Positions 1-6,684 of a DNA stretch of 8,845 bases are shown in pieces. The stretch is taken from positions 1 to 8,845 of the forward strand of contig DAISGC010000117.1 in the NCBI GenBank assembly GCA_036823255.1. The letters run 5' to 3'. The notes below the pieces were generated by a model, which was not told where the DNA came from, did not search any database, and worked only from the letters and a program-made list of their open reading frames with translations. The translations under genes were made by a program, and so were the position numbers. Source of the stretch: UBA4658 sp002405485 (GTDB lineage: Bacteria; Planctomycetota; Phycisphaerae; Phycisphaerales; UBA1924). Numbering within the stretch: the first letter of the stretch is position 1; each line of letters starts with the position of its first letter.

Positions 1-149
1 GTCTCCGCCCGCAGCGCGGCCTCGGCGCCGTCGAGCTCGGCGCGGGCCTGGTCGAGGCGCCCGTAGCGGAGCCCGCCGTCGTACGCCGTCCAGGTGGCCT
101 CGAGGCCCACCCGCCACTGGGTGTCGTTCCCCGTCGGGTACGGCACCGT
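1..149 (-). pseudogene. Fragment of a TolC-family outer-membrane efflux protein, cut by the window edge
   Basis: Read on the minus strand with codons starting at base 149, this stretch gives an uninterrupted piece ending at the window edge. It contains P-T-G-N-D-T-Q-W, then W-x-A-Y-D-G-G-L-R-Y-G-R, then Q-A-R-A-E-L-D-G-A-E-A-A-L-R. This matches the part of TolC-type outer-membrane channel proteins where a beta strand (typically W-x-V-G-L...YDGG) leads into the long periplasmic coiled coil; such proteins form the outer-membrane exit duct of tripartite efflux pumps and type I secretion. All 49 codons end in G or C, a stronger bias than in the neighbouring gene. The frame is offset by one from the CAP-domain gene just upstream, and no start codon or domain beginning is visible. 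It is either a gene remnant or a wrongly joined contig end. The family call is fairly secure; the origin is inference. Confidence 0.6.
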
Positions 150-150
150 A

Positions 151-1473
151 GCCCACCACAGCAGGGGCCACAGCCGGACGAGGGGGAGGGGGCGGAGGAT
201 CGACTGGCGCGAGAACGGAGACGGTGTACTCGCCGGTGCCTGATGGGGCGGCGTCGACGAGGAGGTAGTAGATCTGCCCGTTCTGCAGCGTGGGCGTGAC
301 GACGGATTCGCCGGGGCCGGAGCCGGGTGAGCCGGTGGCGATGAGCGTGAACGAGCTGTCGAAGACCCGGATGCGCCCGGTGAACGCGCCGGATGCGGGC
401 GCGAGCCCGAGGCGTGTGGGACCGGAGCGGCCGGCCGTGAAGCGGAAGAGATCGGCGTCGTTGGCGGTGCCGAGCACGCCGGAGATGGAGCCGTTGCCGA
501 GTGAGTTGAGCGAGAGGGCTGGGGCCTGGGCCCAGTTGCCGGCGTCTGGGTAGTCGTCCGGAGGCGGGGGGGGCGGGACGACGAGTTCGGAAGCGCGGAG
601 GTCGAGTTTGGCGTTTGCGCCGGAGATGGTGAGGGGCTTGGTGACGGTGCCGCCGTCGGATTCGCGGGTGAAGCGGACGGTGTATTGCCCGCTGGCGAGG
701 GGCACCTGGAAGGCGCCGGCGTCGAGGGTGGAGTAGGTGCGCACTGGGGAGCCGGCGGCGGACGCGCCGGCGAAGACCTCAACGAGGATGCCGGAGAGTC
801 CCTCGCCGATGGAGTAGAAGTTGTCCGCGTCGAGATCGGTGTAGGCGACGCCGGTGAGCCACTGGGTACGGGCGGAGGAGGAGGGGTTGCCGAAGACACC
901 GGTGAAGTAGCTGGTGAAGGCGGCGCCGGTGACGTTGAGTGCGAAGCCCGGCGCGAAGTGGTCGTAGTGGAAGGTGGAGTCGAAGAGGGTGTAGAGCGAG
1001 AGGACGTTCTTGCGCTGGTCGGCGTTGAGCATCCAGGCGCGATAGAGGAGGTCGATCGAGGCGTGACCCGCGCCGATGTTCTCGCCGGCGGTGCCGAGGT
1101 AGCCCCTGGCCTGGGCCCGCTGGGTGGGGTTCTGACCGCTGGGGTTGATGTGATCGAAGAACAGGCGGGCGGCCATGTCGGCGCTGTGGGCGCGTGCGGC
1201 GAGGGTGAGCTCGGGGTTGAGGGCCAGGGGTTCGCGGGGGATCAGGAGCGCCGATTCGCCGATGGTGAGCCCGGCGTTGAGGTTGACGCCGATGCGGACG
1301 GCCTCGGTCTGAGGGTTTGCGCGGGCGCGGTTGATGAGCTCGTTGAGATAGACCTCCTGCGAGGACCAGGAGAACAACAGCGTGCGTTGTTCCAGGGGCT
1401 CAAAGGTCGCGACACTCGCGCGTGACGACATGGGCGACACGCGGTGAAATGTGCGGCTCTGACGACGCGCCAT
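151..1473 (-). CDS. Secreted CAP/SCP-domain protein with SdrD-B-like and PPC-like modules (3' incomplete)
   Basis: The protein carries the planctomycete N-terminal motif F-E-P-L-E-Q-R-T-L-L (residues 24-33) and has no hydrophobic signal peptide. Residues about 40-200 form a CAP (SCP/PR-1, YkwD-like) domain: A-R-A-H-S-A-D-M-A (92-100), F-F-D-H-I-N-P-S-G (105-113), G-Y-L-G-T-A-G-E-N-I (124-133), and H-Y-D-H near 169-172. H96, E131 and H169 or H172 are candidates for the conserved CAP cavity. Residues 207-290 look like an SdrD-B/Cna-B-type module with an acidic D-L-D-A-D-N-F-Y loop. After a six-proline linker, residues 306-425 form a PPC-like beta domain (D-A-D-L-F-R-F; G-E-Y-T-V-S-V). CAP proteins in bacteria are extracellular and their biochemical role is usually unknown. 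The start at 1473 is chosen because AGGAG lies 6 bases upstream. The frame stays open to base 1, but homology fades after a second proline run (181-198), where a TolC-like frame takes over. It is the probable second gene after the glycosyltransferase, 111 bp downstream. Confidence 0.85.
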
Positions 1474-1479
1474 GCACGG

Positions 1480-1484
1480 CTCCT
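1480..1484 (-). promoter_or_regulatory. Shine-Dalgarno site of the CAP-domain gene
   Basis: AGGAG on the minus strand, six bases before the ATG at 1473. It decides the start over the in-frame ATG at 1431 and the GTG at 1440, which lack such a site, and it keeps the whole N-terminal sorting motif in the protein. Confidence 0.6.
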
Positions 1485-1584
1485 GGGCGACGATCGCTCG
1501 CGCGCAGTCGCGGCGACGAGGCCCGAGAGGTGTGCATCGATCCGATGGACCAGGAGCGTGCGGCGGGAGCGGACGCGGGGCGGC

Positions 1585-4155
1585 TCAACGCGGGGCGCTG
1601 GGGTGGTCGTGACGTCCGTGCGGGCGTTGCGGGGGTGAGGGGGAGTGCCGATAACCGGCGTCGGCGCGCGGTGGCCTTCCGGAGAAGCGCAGGGCAAGGA
1701 GGTCCCGCCATGCGGCGCCGCTGTCGTTGCAGTGCTGGGGCGTGGGCGGGGCGGGCATGGTCATGCCGAGCCACGCGCCTTTGAGGGTGGCGAGGTGCCT
1801 TGGGAGGCTGGCTCTGGCCAGGGCGTGGGCCCAGGCCCAGCCGAGGATGGCGCCGATCGGGAGGTGGACGCCGCGCCCGTGCCGGCGTGCGAGCCAGATC
1901 CAGTTGCGTGTGGCGAGCTCGTGCCATCGGAGGGACTTGGGTTTCCCGGGAGATGCCGGGGTATCGTGCCAGGCGACGAGCGCGGGATCGAAGCGCACGC
2001 CGAGGCCAGCGCCCAGGAGCTTGAGCGCGAGGTCCGTGTCGTTGCGATATAGGAACATGGCCGGCTCGTATCCGCCGACGAGCATCCACGCGGATCTGCG
2101 GATGATGTTGGCGCATCCCATGACGGGCCATCGGTCCGATGAGCCGCCGCGGAGCTGTCGCGCAAAGGGCCACTCGACTGCGCCGGTTCGAGGGTGCGAT
2201 GGAAGGAGGGTCACGGCGGCGAGACCGGGGGCGCGTGCGAGGTCGTCCAGGGCGATGCGGACGGCGTGGTCATCGGGCGTGGCGTCGTCATCAAGGATGA
2301 TGAGCACGTCGGCATCGGAGTGGAGCGCGGCGTGGTTGAAGGCGTCGACGCCGACGTTCTCCGGGAGGCGCAGGACGCGCACGCCCAGCGGCGTGAGCAG
2401 CACTTCGGCCCGGTCGGCGGTGCCGTCGGAGGAGGCATTGTCCACGACGGTGATCCGCCGGCGTGCGGCGGCCGAATGGGTGAACCAGCGCGACTCGCGG
2501 ATGCGCTCGACCGTGTGCTGCAGAGCGGGCCAGCGGTTGTGGCTCAGGATGATGACCTCGACGGAGAGGGCATCGCCGGCGTGGGCGTGGGCCGAGCGAT
2601 ACTCGATGTCGAGCATCGAGGGTTCGTCGTCGACGGCGACGCGACCGGCGGCCCGTTGGGTGTGCAGGGCTCCGAGCGCGAGCGTGCCGGCGGCGGCGAG
2701 CACAGAGCGGAGGCGGCGCGGGCGAGCGAGGAAGAACTGGCCATCGGCGACCTGGATCTGGACGCGTCCGCGCCACCAGCTTGAGTGCCGACCGCGTGCG
2801 GGCACGATGGCGACGTCGACATCCGGACCGAGGATCCATCTGCGCAGCGTGCGCAGGGGCGAGGATCGGGCCGGGAGATCGACGGTCGATGCGCCGGCGG
2901 CGTGCAGAGCGAGTTCGAAGGCGTGGCGATCCGGGGCGTCGAGGCCGCAATCGGGCGTGATCCCGACGCGCTTGCCGCGGAGCTCGCCGAGCTCTCGGCG
3001 CAGGGCGGGGAGAAGGTCTCGGAGCGGCGCGGCGGGTCGGCAGCCGATGGCTCCGGTGGGCGCGGGGCCCCGTTGGCCGGCGCGGCGCAGGCCGAGCATG
3101 TGCAGGCGGGCCAGGTCCGGGCGTTCCATGAACTGCTGTTGCGCTGCGCGCAGGACATCTCGGCCGGCGCGTGCGAAGCGTGTGGTCCGGGGGGCGGCGA
3201 TGGCGTTGAGCGGGCCGAGGGCGTTGCGCGTGGTGTAGTAGCGCGTCCAGGTGGGAAAGCGGTCGAAGCGGGGATGCATGGCGCGCACGCCGGGGAGCGC
3301 GAGCACGCGTCCGCCGGTGCGACGTCGCATGCGGATGAACCACTCGGCATCGTCGGCGTTCAGGAATGTGTCTGGCATGGGCCCTGCGCAGCGGGCGGCG
3401 TCGGCGCGCACGAGGGCGCAGCAGGCGGCGAGATACTCGCACTCCACGGGGCCGATCACGCCGGCGGCCCCGGGAACCACGGGCTCCATGAGACCGGAGC
3501 GGAGGTTCATCCGTCCGCCAAGCTCGAAGGGAATGCCCGTGGACGGGTCGCAGATCGCCGGTCCGCAGGCGACCACGCGTTCATCGGCCAGCATGGCGTC
3601 CAGGAGTGAACGGAGGGTGCCGGGCAGAACCCGGGCGTCGCTGTCGATGAGCCAGAGCCAGTCGGCGTTGAAGTCGGCCCATGGCGAAGGCGCGGGGTCG
3701 CGTTCATGCTCGCGGCCGAGCACGAGGTCGATGCCGATGTTGAAGCCCCCGCTGCCCCCGGTGTTGCGCTCCAGTCGGGTGATGGAGCATCGTGGGGGTC
3801 CGGATGGGGGCGGCGAGTGATCGAGCGCAAGCCCAAGGCGATCCAGAGGTTGGTCGGAAGCGTTGTCCACGATCAGGACCCGCAGATCGATTCCGCGGAG
3901 GTCGAGCTTGGACAGATCGTCCAGCAGCAGCCGGGCGTCGTCGGGTCGATTGAAGCAGGGAACCACGGCGGCGACACGGGCCGGAGCATGGAGGGCGGGA
4001 ACCTCGATGCGGAGCGGGCCGCCGGGCAGCAGAACCGGAGTCCCGCGTGCGGCGTGGTGCTCGACCGGCGTTTCTGAGATCGCGCTCACGGACACTTCCA
4101 CGGGTTCGGTGGAAACGGGCAGAACCCCTGAAGTGGAACGGACATCAGACGACAT
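1585..4155 (-). CDS. Bifunctional (tandem) family 2 glycosyltransferase
   Basis: An 856-residue protein with two GT-A domains, predicted to transfer sugars from nucleotide donors to a glycan in the cytoplasm; no membrane helix is evident. Domain 1 (about 58-320) shows V-A-A-V-V-P-C-F-N-R, V-D-N-A-S (96-100), N-T-G-G-S-G-G-F-N (131-139), the metal-binding D-S-D (171-173), D-D-A-E-W (268-272), H294 and Y-Y-T-T-R-N. The N-x-G-G-x-G-G-F signature resembles GlfT2-like and rhamnosyltransferase-like enzymes. Domain 2 (about 531-770) shows V-I-I-L-S-H-N-R, V-D-N-A-S-S-D-G-T (571-579), D-D-D (622-624), G-G-Y-E (694-697), N-D-T-D-L (705-709) and H730. Residues about 380-520 are unassigned, and the tail is proline/arginine-rich. 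The start at 4155 (M-S-S-D-V-R) has no clear Shine-Dalgarno. The frame is open upstream, but that part would run antisense through the regulatory region and into the isomerase gene. Sugar and acceptor cannot be told from the sequence. Confidence 0.87.
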   Translation of the reverse strand: MSSDVRSTSGVLPVSTEPVEVSVSAISETPVEHHAARGTPVLLPGGPLRIEVPALHAPARVAAVVPCFNRPDDARLLLDDLSKLDLRGIDLRVLIVDNASDQPLDRLGLALDHSPPPSGPPRCSITRLERNTGGSGGFNIGIDLVLGREHERDPAPSPWADFNADWLWLIDSDARVLPGTLRSLLDAMLADERVVACGPAICDPSTGIPFELGGRMNLRSGLMEPVVPGAAGVIGPVECEYLAACCALVRADAARCAGPMPDTFLNADDAEWFIRMRRRTGGRVLALPGVRAMHPRFDRFPTWTRYYTTRNALGPLNAIAAPRTTRFARAGRDVLRAAQQQFMERPDLARLHMLGLRRAGQRGPAPTGAIGCRPAAPLRDLLPALRRELGELRGKRVGITPDCGLDAPDRHAFELALHAAGASTVDLPARSSPLRTLRRWILGPDVDVAIVPARGRHSSWWRGRVQIQVADGQFFLARPRRLRSVLAAAGTLALGALHTQRAAGRVAVDDEPSMLDIEYRSAHAHAGDALSVEVIILSHNRWPALQHTVERIRESRWFTHSAAARRRITVVDNASSDGTADRAEVLLTPLGVRVLRLPENVGVDAFNHAALHSDADVLIILDDDATPDDHAVRIALDDLARAPGLAAVTLLPSHPRTGAVEWPFARQLRGGSSDRWPVMGCANIIRRSAWMLVGGYEPAMFLYRNDTDLALKLLGAGLGVRFDPALVAWHDTPASPGKPKSLRWHELATRNWIWLARRHGRGVHLPIGAILGWAWAHALARASLPRHLATLKGAWLGMTMPAPPTPQHCNDSGAAWRDLLALRFSGRPPRADAGYRHSPSPPQRPHGRHDHPSAPR

Positions 4156-4235
4156 CTGTGGAAATGCTACGGTCGGTGAGCCAAAGGCCGAGGCGTCTGT
4201 CGTATGGAAGGGACGGGGATCGGCCCGGCTGACGG

Positions 4236-4258
4236 TGAGGGATCGGCGTGAGGGATCG
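4236..4258. repeat. Pair of 10-bp direct repeats, operator-like
   Basis: TGAGGGATCG occurs exactly at 4236-4245 and again at 4249-4258, 13 bp apart start to start. A related GGGGATCGG lies at 4215-4223. The pair sits just before the candidate -10 box at 4266, covering the place where a -35 element would be, so it could be an activator or repressor site. The role is inferred only from position. Confidence 0.4.
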
Positions 4259-4265
4259 TACGGGA

Positions 4266-4271
4266 TATACT
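4266..4271 (+). promoter_or_regulatory. Candidate -10 box for the isomerase gene
   Basis: TATACT is one mismatch from TATAAT in otherwise very GC-rich DNA, inside the 241-bp divergent region between the glycosyltransferase and isomerase genes. No good -35 hexamer stands 16-18 bp upstream; the direct repeats lie there instead. If used, the transcript would have a leader of roughly 115-120 bases. No comparably good promoter was seen for the opposite strand. Confidence 0.35.
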
Positions 4272-4302
4272 CGGATTCGAATGTCGGCGTGGATGTTCTT
4301 CG

Positions 4303-4329
4303 AGACCCGAGGCGTGGGTGAGCGGGTCT
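4303..4329. repeat. Short inverted repeat in the isomerase leader
   Basis: AGACCCG (4303-4309) and CGGGTCT (4323-4329) are perfect complements with a 13-base gap, extendable by one G-T pair. It could be a protein-binding dyad or a small leader hairpin. No T run follows, so it is not a terminator. Confidence 0.3.
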
Positions 4330-4384
4330 TCGGGGACGCGAGTTGAAGGTGGGGGGCCGGGGCGGGGTGTATGCAGTTTCGAGC

Positions 4385-4389
4385 AGGAG
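4385..4389 (+). promoter_or_regulatory. Shine-Dalgarno site of the isomerase gene
   Basis: AGGAG stands seven bases before the ATG at 4397. It selects this start over the in-frame ATG at 4343, which would add 18 glycine/arginine-rich residues before the usual planctomycete N-terminal motif. Confidence 0.7.
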
Positions 4390-4396
4390 TCTGGTC

Positions 4397-6571
4397 ATGT
4401 TGAAGTCGTTGCGTCGCCGTCCGATCACCGAGCCCGCCGCGTTGCTTGAGCAGCTTGAAGCGCGGGCGTTGCTTGCGAGCGATCCGCTGCCGCTGATCAC
4501 GGACCTGACGAATCCGAACAACACGGTGGTTCGTCTGGAGACGAACTTTGGTGATATTGACCTGGAGATGTTCGATCAGGCGGCTCCGGGGACGGTGGCG
4601 AACTTTCTGAAGTACGTGCGTGACGGGGACTTTGACAAGACGTTCTTCCACCGCTTGAGCTCGAACTTCGTGCTCCAGGGCGGGCTTGCCCGCTTGAAGA
4701 GCCCGACCACGACGGGACAGTTCAACGGGAGCGGCGCGGCAAACCAGTCGTGGGAGAGCGTGCCGACCGATGCGCCGATCACCAACGAGTTCAATCAGTC
4801 GAACCTGCGGCGGACGGTGGCGATGGCCCGTCTGGGCGGCCAGCCGAACTCGGCGACGAGCCAGTTCTTCATCAATCTGAACGACAACACGAACCTGAAC
4901 ACGGTGGACGGCGGGTTCACGGTGTTTGCGCGGGTGGCCAACGACCGCTCGTGGAACGTGGTGCAGTCGATCGTGTCGGGCGTGACGATCAACATCAGCA
5001 ACGGCGCGCCGTTCAACGGGACGGGCAGCGGTTCGTCCAACGACGGGCTGCCGGTGCGGACGGGGTTCACGGGCACGAACGTGAACGAGGACCAGCTCGT
5101 GACGATCGTGGACGCGGAGATCATCAAGCCGCAGGGCGTGGCGGCGTTCTATACCTACAAGGTGGTGTATCCGGAGGGCTTCGCGGGGAGCACGATCAAC
5201 GAGTTCCTGCCGCTGGGCAACCCGGGTTCGACGACGCTTCGGTACCAGGTCATCCTGCGGTCGGAGGTGCGTGAGGCGCGGCCGACGGGCAACGTGGACT
5301 TCTGGTATCGCGACAAGGTCGTGAACACGGGGACGATCGCGCCCAACCGTCGCGCGGGCGTGACGCTGAGCACGTTCTCCAACCCCGGGAACAACCTTGT
5401 TCCCCGGCAGGGCACGCCGTATTCGATCGAGGTCTGGGCGACGGGCCCGATCGCGGCGACGATCAGCCACTATGACTTCGGTTCGTCGACGATCGAGGCG
5501 TTCACGCGCGAGACGTCGACGACGTGGTTCCTCCCCGACATCCGCAAGGGCGCGGGGATCAACGACTTTGTCGTGTGGTCCAACGCTCAGGACGTGCCGG
5601 CGAATCTGACCCTGACGTTCTTCCAGGAGAGCGGATCGACGATCGAGATCACGCGGACGACCGAGGCGTTCCGCCGCGGCGGTCTGGCCATCTCGGCGCT
5701 CAGCGAGCTCGTGGACGGGACCTACTCGCTGCGGATCACCTCCAGCGTGGCGATCGTCGCCGCGAGCACGGGATACAAGACCACGGGCAACGATCGCGGC
5801 GGGGCGACGCAGCTTGGGCTTACGGGCAGCGGTGCCTCGCGCGGGGTGCTGCCGCTGGCCAACAGCGGCGGGGCGGCGAGCACGACCCGGGACACGGTGT
5901 CGATCGTGAATCCGAACTCGGCGGGCGCATTCGTCACGCTCATCGCGCGGTTCGAGGACTCCACGCCGGACTTCACCATCACGCCCTCGGCGCTGCTCAT
6001 CCAGCCGATGACGCGGTCGTCGTTCGTGCTGCCGGACGTTCCCGCGCTGCAGGGCAAGCGGTACACGGTGCTGTACAGCGCGGGTGCGCAGCGGGTCTAT
6101 GTCTCGACGCGGCACGTGGAGAACAACGACATCGCGACCAATCCGTTCAGCTACACCGCGGCGACCCGGCACGACTTTGCCGAAGGATTCATGAACCAGC
6201 AGCGCGCGGGCGTCGACCTGTTCGAGCAGATCGCCGTCTACAACCCCGGTCAGTTCTTCGGGGTGACCGACACGGCAGCGGCGAACGTGACGGTGCGATT
6301 CCTGTACACCGACGGATTCGTGATCGCACGCGACTTCCAGATCGCCCGCGATCGCACGCTGTTCATCGACCTTGCCGATCCGAACGATCCGACCAGCATC
6401 GCGCTCCGGGCCCAGAACGCCAACAACCGGTTCTTCTTCTCCGTCGAGGTCGTCAGCGACGTCGGCGTGGTCGCCCAGTTCCGCCACTACGACCTGACGC
6501 TGGGCAACCTGCAGCCCTCGGGCGGAGACAGCACCATCGGCACGCAGCGCGGCACGGTGACGATCCTCTGA
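4397..6571 (+). CDS. Exported cyclophilin-type peptidyl-prolyl cis-trans isomerase with C-terminal beta-sandwich repeats
   Basis: A 724-residue protein. Residues 16-28 carry the planctomycete motif L-L-E-Q-L-E-A-R-A-L-L-A-S in place of a hydrophobic signal peptide. Residues about 42-245 are a cyclophilin domain, which catalyses cis-trans isomerisation of X-Pro bonds and helps protein folding: T-V-V-R-L-E-T-N-F-G-D-I, F-F-H-R (83-86, R86 matching catalytic R55 of human CypA), F91 and Q94-G-G, V-A-M-A-R (141-145), and S-Q-F-F-I-N (155-160). The position of human W121 appears to be N166. Typical bacterial cyclophilins have about 160-190 residues, so the remaining 480 residues are additional. They appear to form four loosely similar beta-rich units (about 248-362, 385-463, 498-578, 594-702), some ending in H-Y-D. 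Their role is unknown; binding or surface attachment is a guess. It is transcribed alone, with a good ribosome site before it and a terminator after it. Confidence 0.88.
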   Translation: MLKSLRRRPITEPAALLEQLEARALLASDPLPLITDLTNPNNTVVRLETNFGDIDLEMFDQAAPGTVANFLKYVRDGDFDKTFFHRLSSNFVLQGGLARLKSPTTTGQFNGSGAANQSWESVPTDAPITNEFNQSNLRRTVAMARLGGQPNSATSQFFINLNDNTNLNTVDGGFTVFARVANDRSWNVVQSIVSGVTINISNGAPFNGTGSGSSNDGLPVRTGFTGTNVNEDQLVTIVDAEIIKPQGVAAFYTYKVVYPEGFAGSTINEFLPLGNPGSTTLRYQVILRSEVREARPTGNVDFWYRDKVVNTGTIAPNRRAGVTLSTFSNPGNNLVPRQGTPYSIEVWATGPIAATISHYDFGSSTIEAFTRETSTTWFLPDIRKGAGINDFVVWSNAQDVPANLTLTFFQESGSTIEITRTTEAFRRGGLAISALSELVDGTYSLRITSSVAIVAASTGYKTTGNDRGGATQLGLTGSGASRGVLPLANSGGAASTTRDTVSIVNPNSAGAFVTLIARFEDSTPDFTITPSALLIQPMTRSSFVLPDVPALQGKRYTVLYSAGAQRVYVSTRHVENNDIATNPFSYTAATRHDFAEGFMNQQRAGVDLFEQIAVYNPGQFFGVTDTAAANVTVRFLYTDGFVIARDFQIARDRTLFIDLADPNDPTSIALRAQNANNRFFFSVEVVSDVGVVAQFRHYDLTLGNLQPSGGDSTIGTQRGTVTIL

Positions 6572-6611
6572 TCGCCCGTCGGGCTCGAACGCCAACATGT
6601 CTCTTCTCCGG

Positions 6612-6646
6612 CGGGCGCGACGAACTGGTCGCGCCCGCTGTCTTTG
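6612..6646 (+). terminator. Intrinsic terminator after the isomerase gene
   Basis: An 11-bp perfect stem, GCGGGCGCGAC (6612-6622) with GTCGCGCCCGC (6629-6639), closes a six-base loop and is followed by TGTCTTT. It starts 41 bases after the isomerase stop. The T tract is short and broken, but the stem is very stable. It separates the isomerase from the zinc-ribbon gene. Confidence 0.75.
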
Positions 6647-6670
6647 ATGAGCCGACGCGCGCCGGTTCGG

Positions 6671-6676
6671 TATGCT
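6671..6676 (+). promoter_or_regulatory. Candidate -10 box for the zinc-ribbon gene
   Basis: TATGCT lies right after the terminator and only eight bases before the ATG at 6685. A TTGATG at 6645-6650 could be a -35 element, but the 20-bp spacer is longer than ideal. A start of transcription 7-9 bases downstream would give a leaderless or nearly leaderless message, which fits the missing Shine-Dalgarno. Confidence 0.35.
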
Positions 6677-6684
6677 GCACGTTC

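Noticed and set aside
685..1425. Plus-strand open frame of 246 codons
   Set aside because: Its glycine/valine/glutamate-rich product is the antisense image of the CAP-domain gene, whose minus-strand frame has clear domains.
1474..1584. Possible terminator or small gene between the glycosyltransferase and CAP genes
   Set aside because: I see no stable hairpin with a T run and no convincing short gene, only the ribosome site of the CAP gene.
1727..3609. Long open frames on both strands across the glycosyltransferase gene
   Set aside because: They have low-complexity arginine/alanine/serine or glycine-rich products and no motifs, whereas the minus-strand frame contains two recognisable GT-A domains.
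4396..4399. CATG palindrome giving an ATG on both strands at the isomerase start
   Set aside because: The minus-strand ATG opens the rejected extension of the glycosyltransferase and has no ribosome site, so the coincidence carries no weight.
4156..4524. N-terminal extension of the glycosyltransferase by up to 123 residues
   Set aside because: It would run antisense through the divergent regulatory region and the first codons of the isomerase, has no domain-like sequence, and begins with serine/arginine/proline-rich text. The ATG at 4155 is a simpler start.
4145..6598. Long open frame (817 codons) on the minus strand opposite the isomerase gene
   Set aside because: It is extremely rich in arginine, histidine and valine, has no family resemblance, and mirrors the GC-biased codons of the real gene.
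5524..6684. Upstream continuation of the zinc-ribbon frame
   Set aside because: It overlaps the isomerase gene in another frame, crosses the terminator hairpin, and has the R/A/G-rich composition of a shadow frame.
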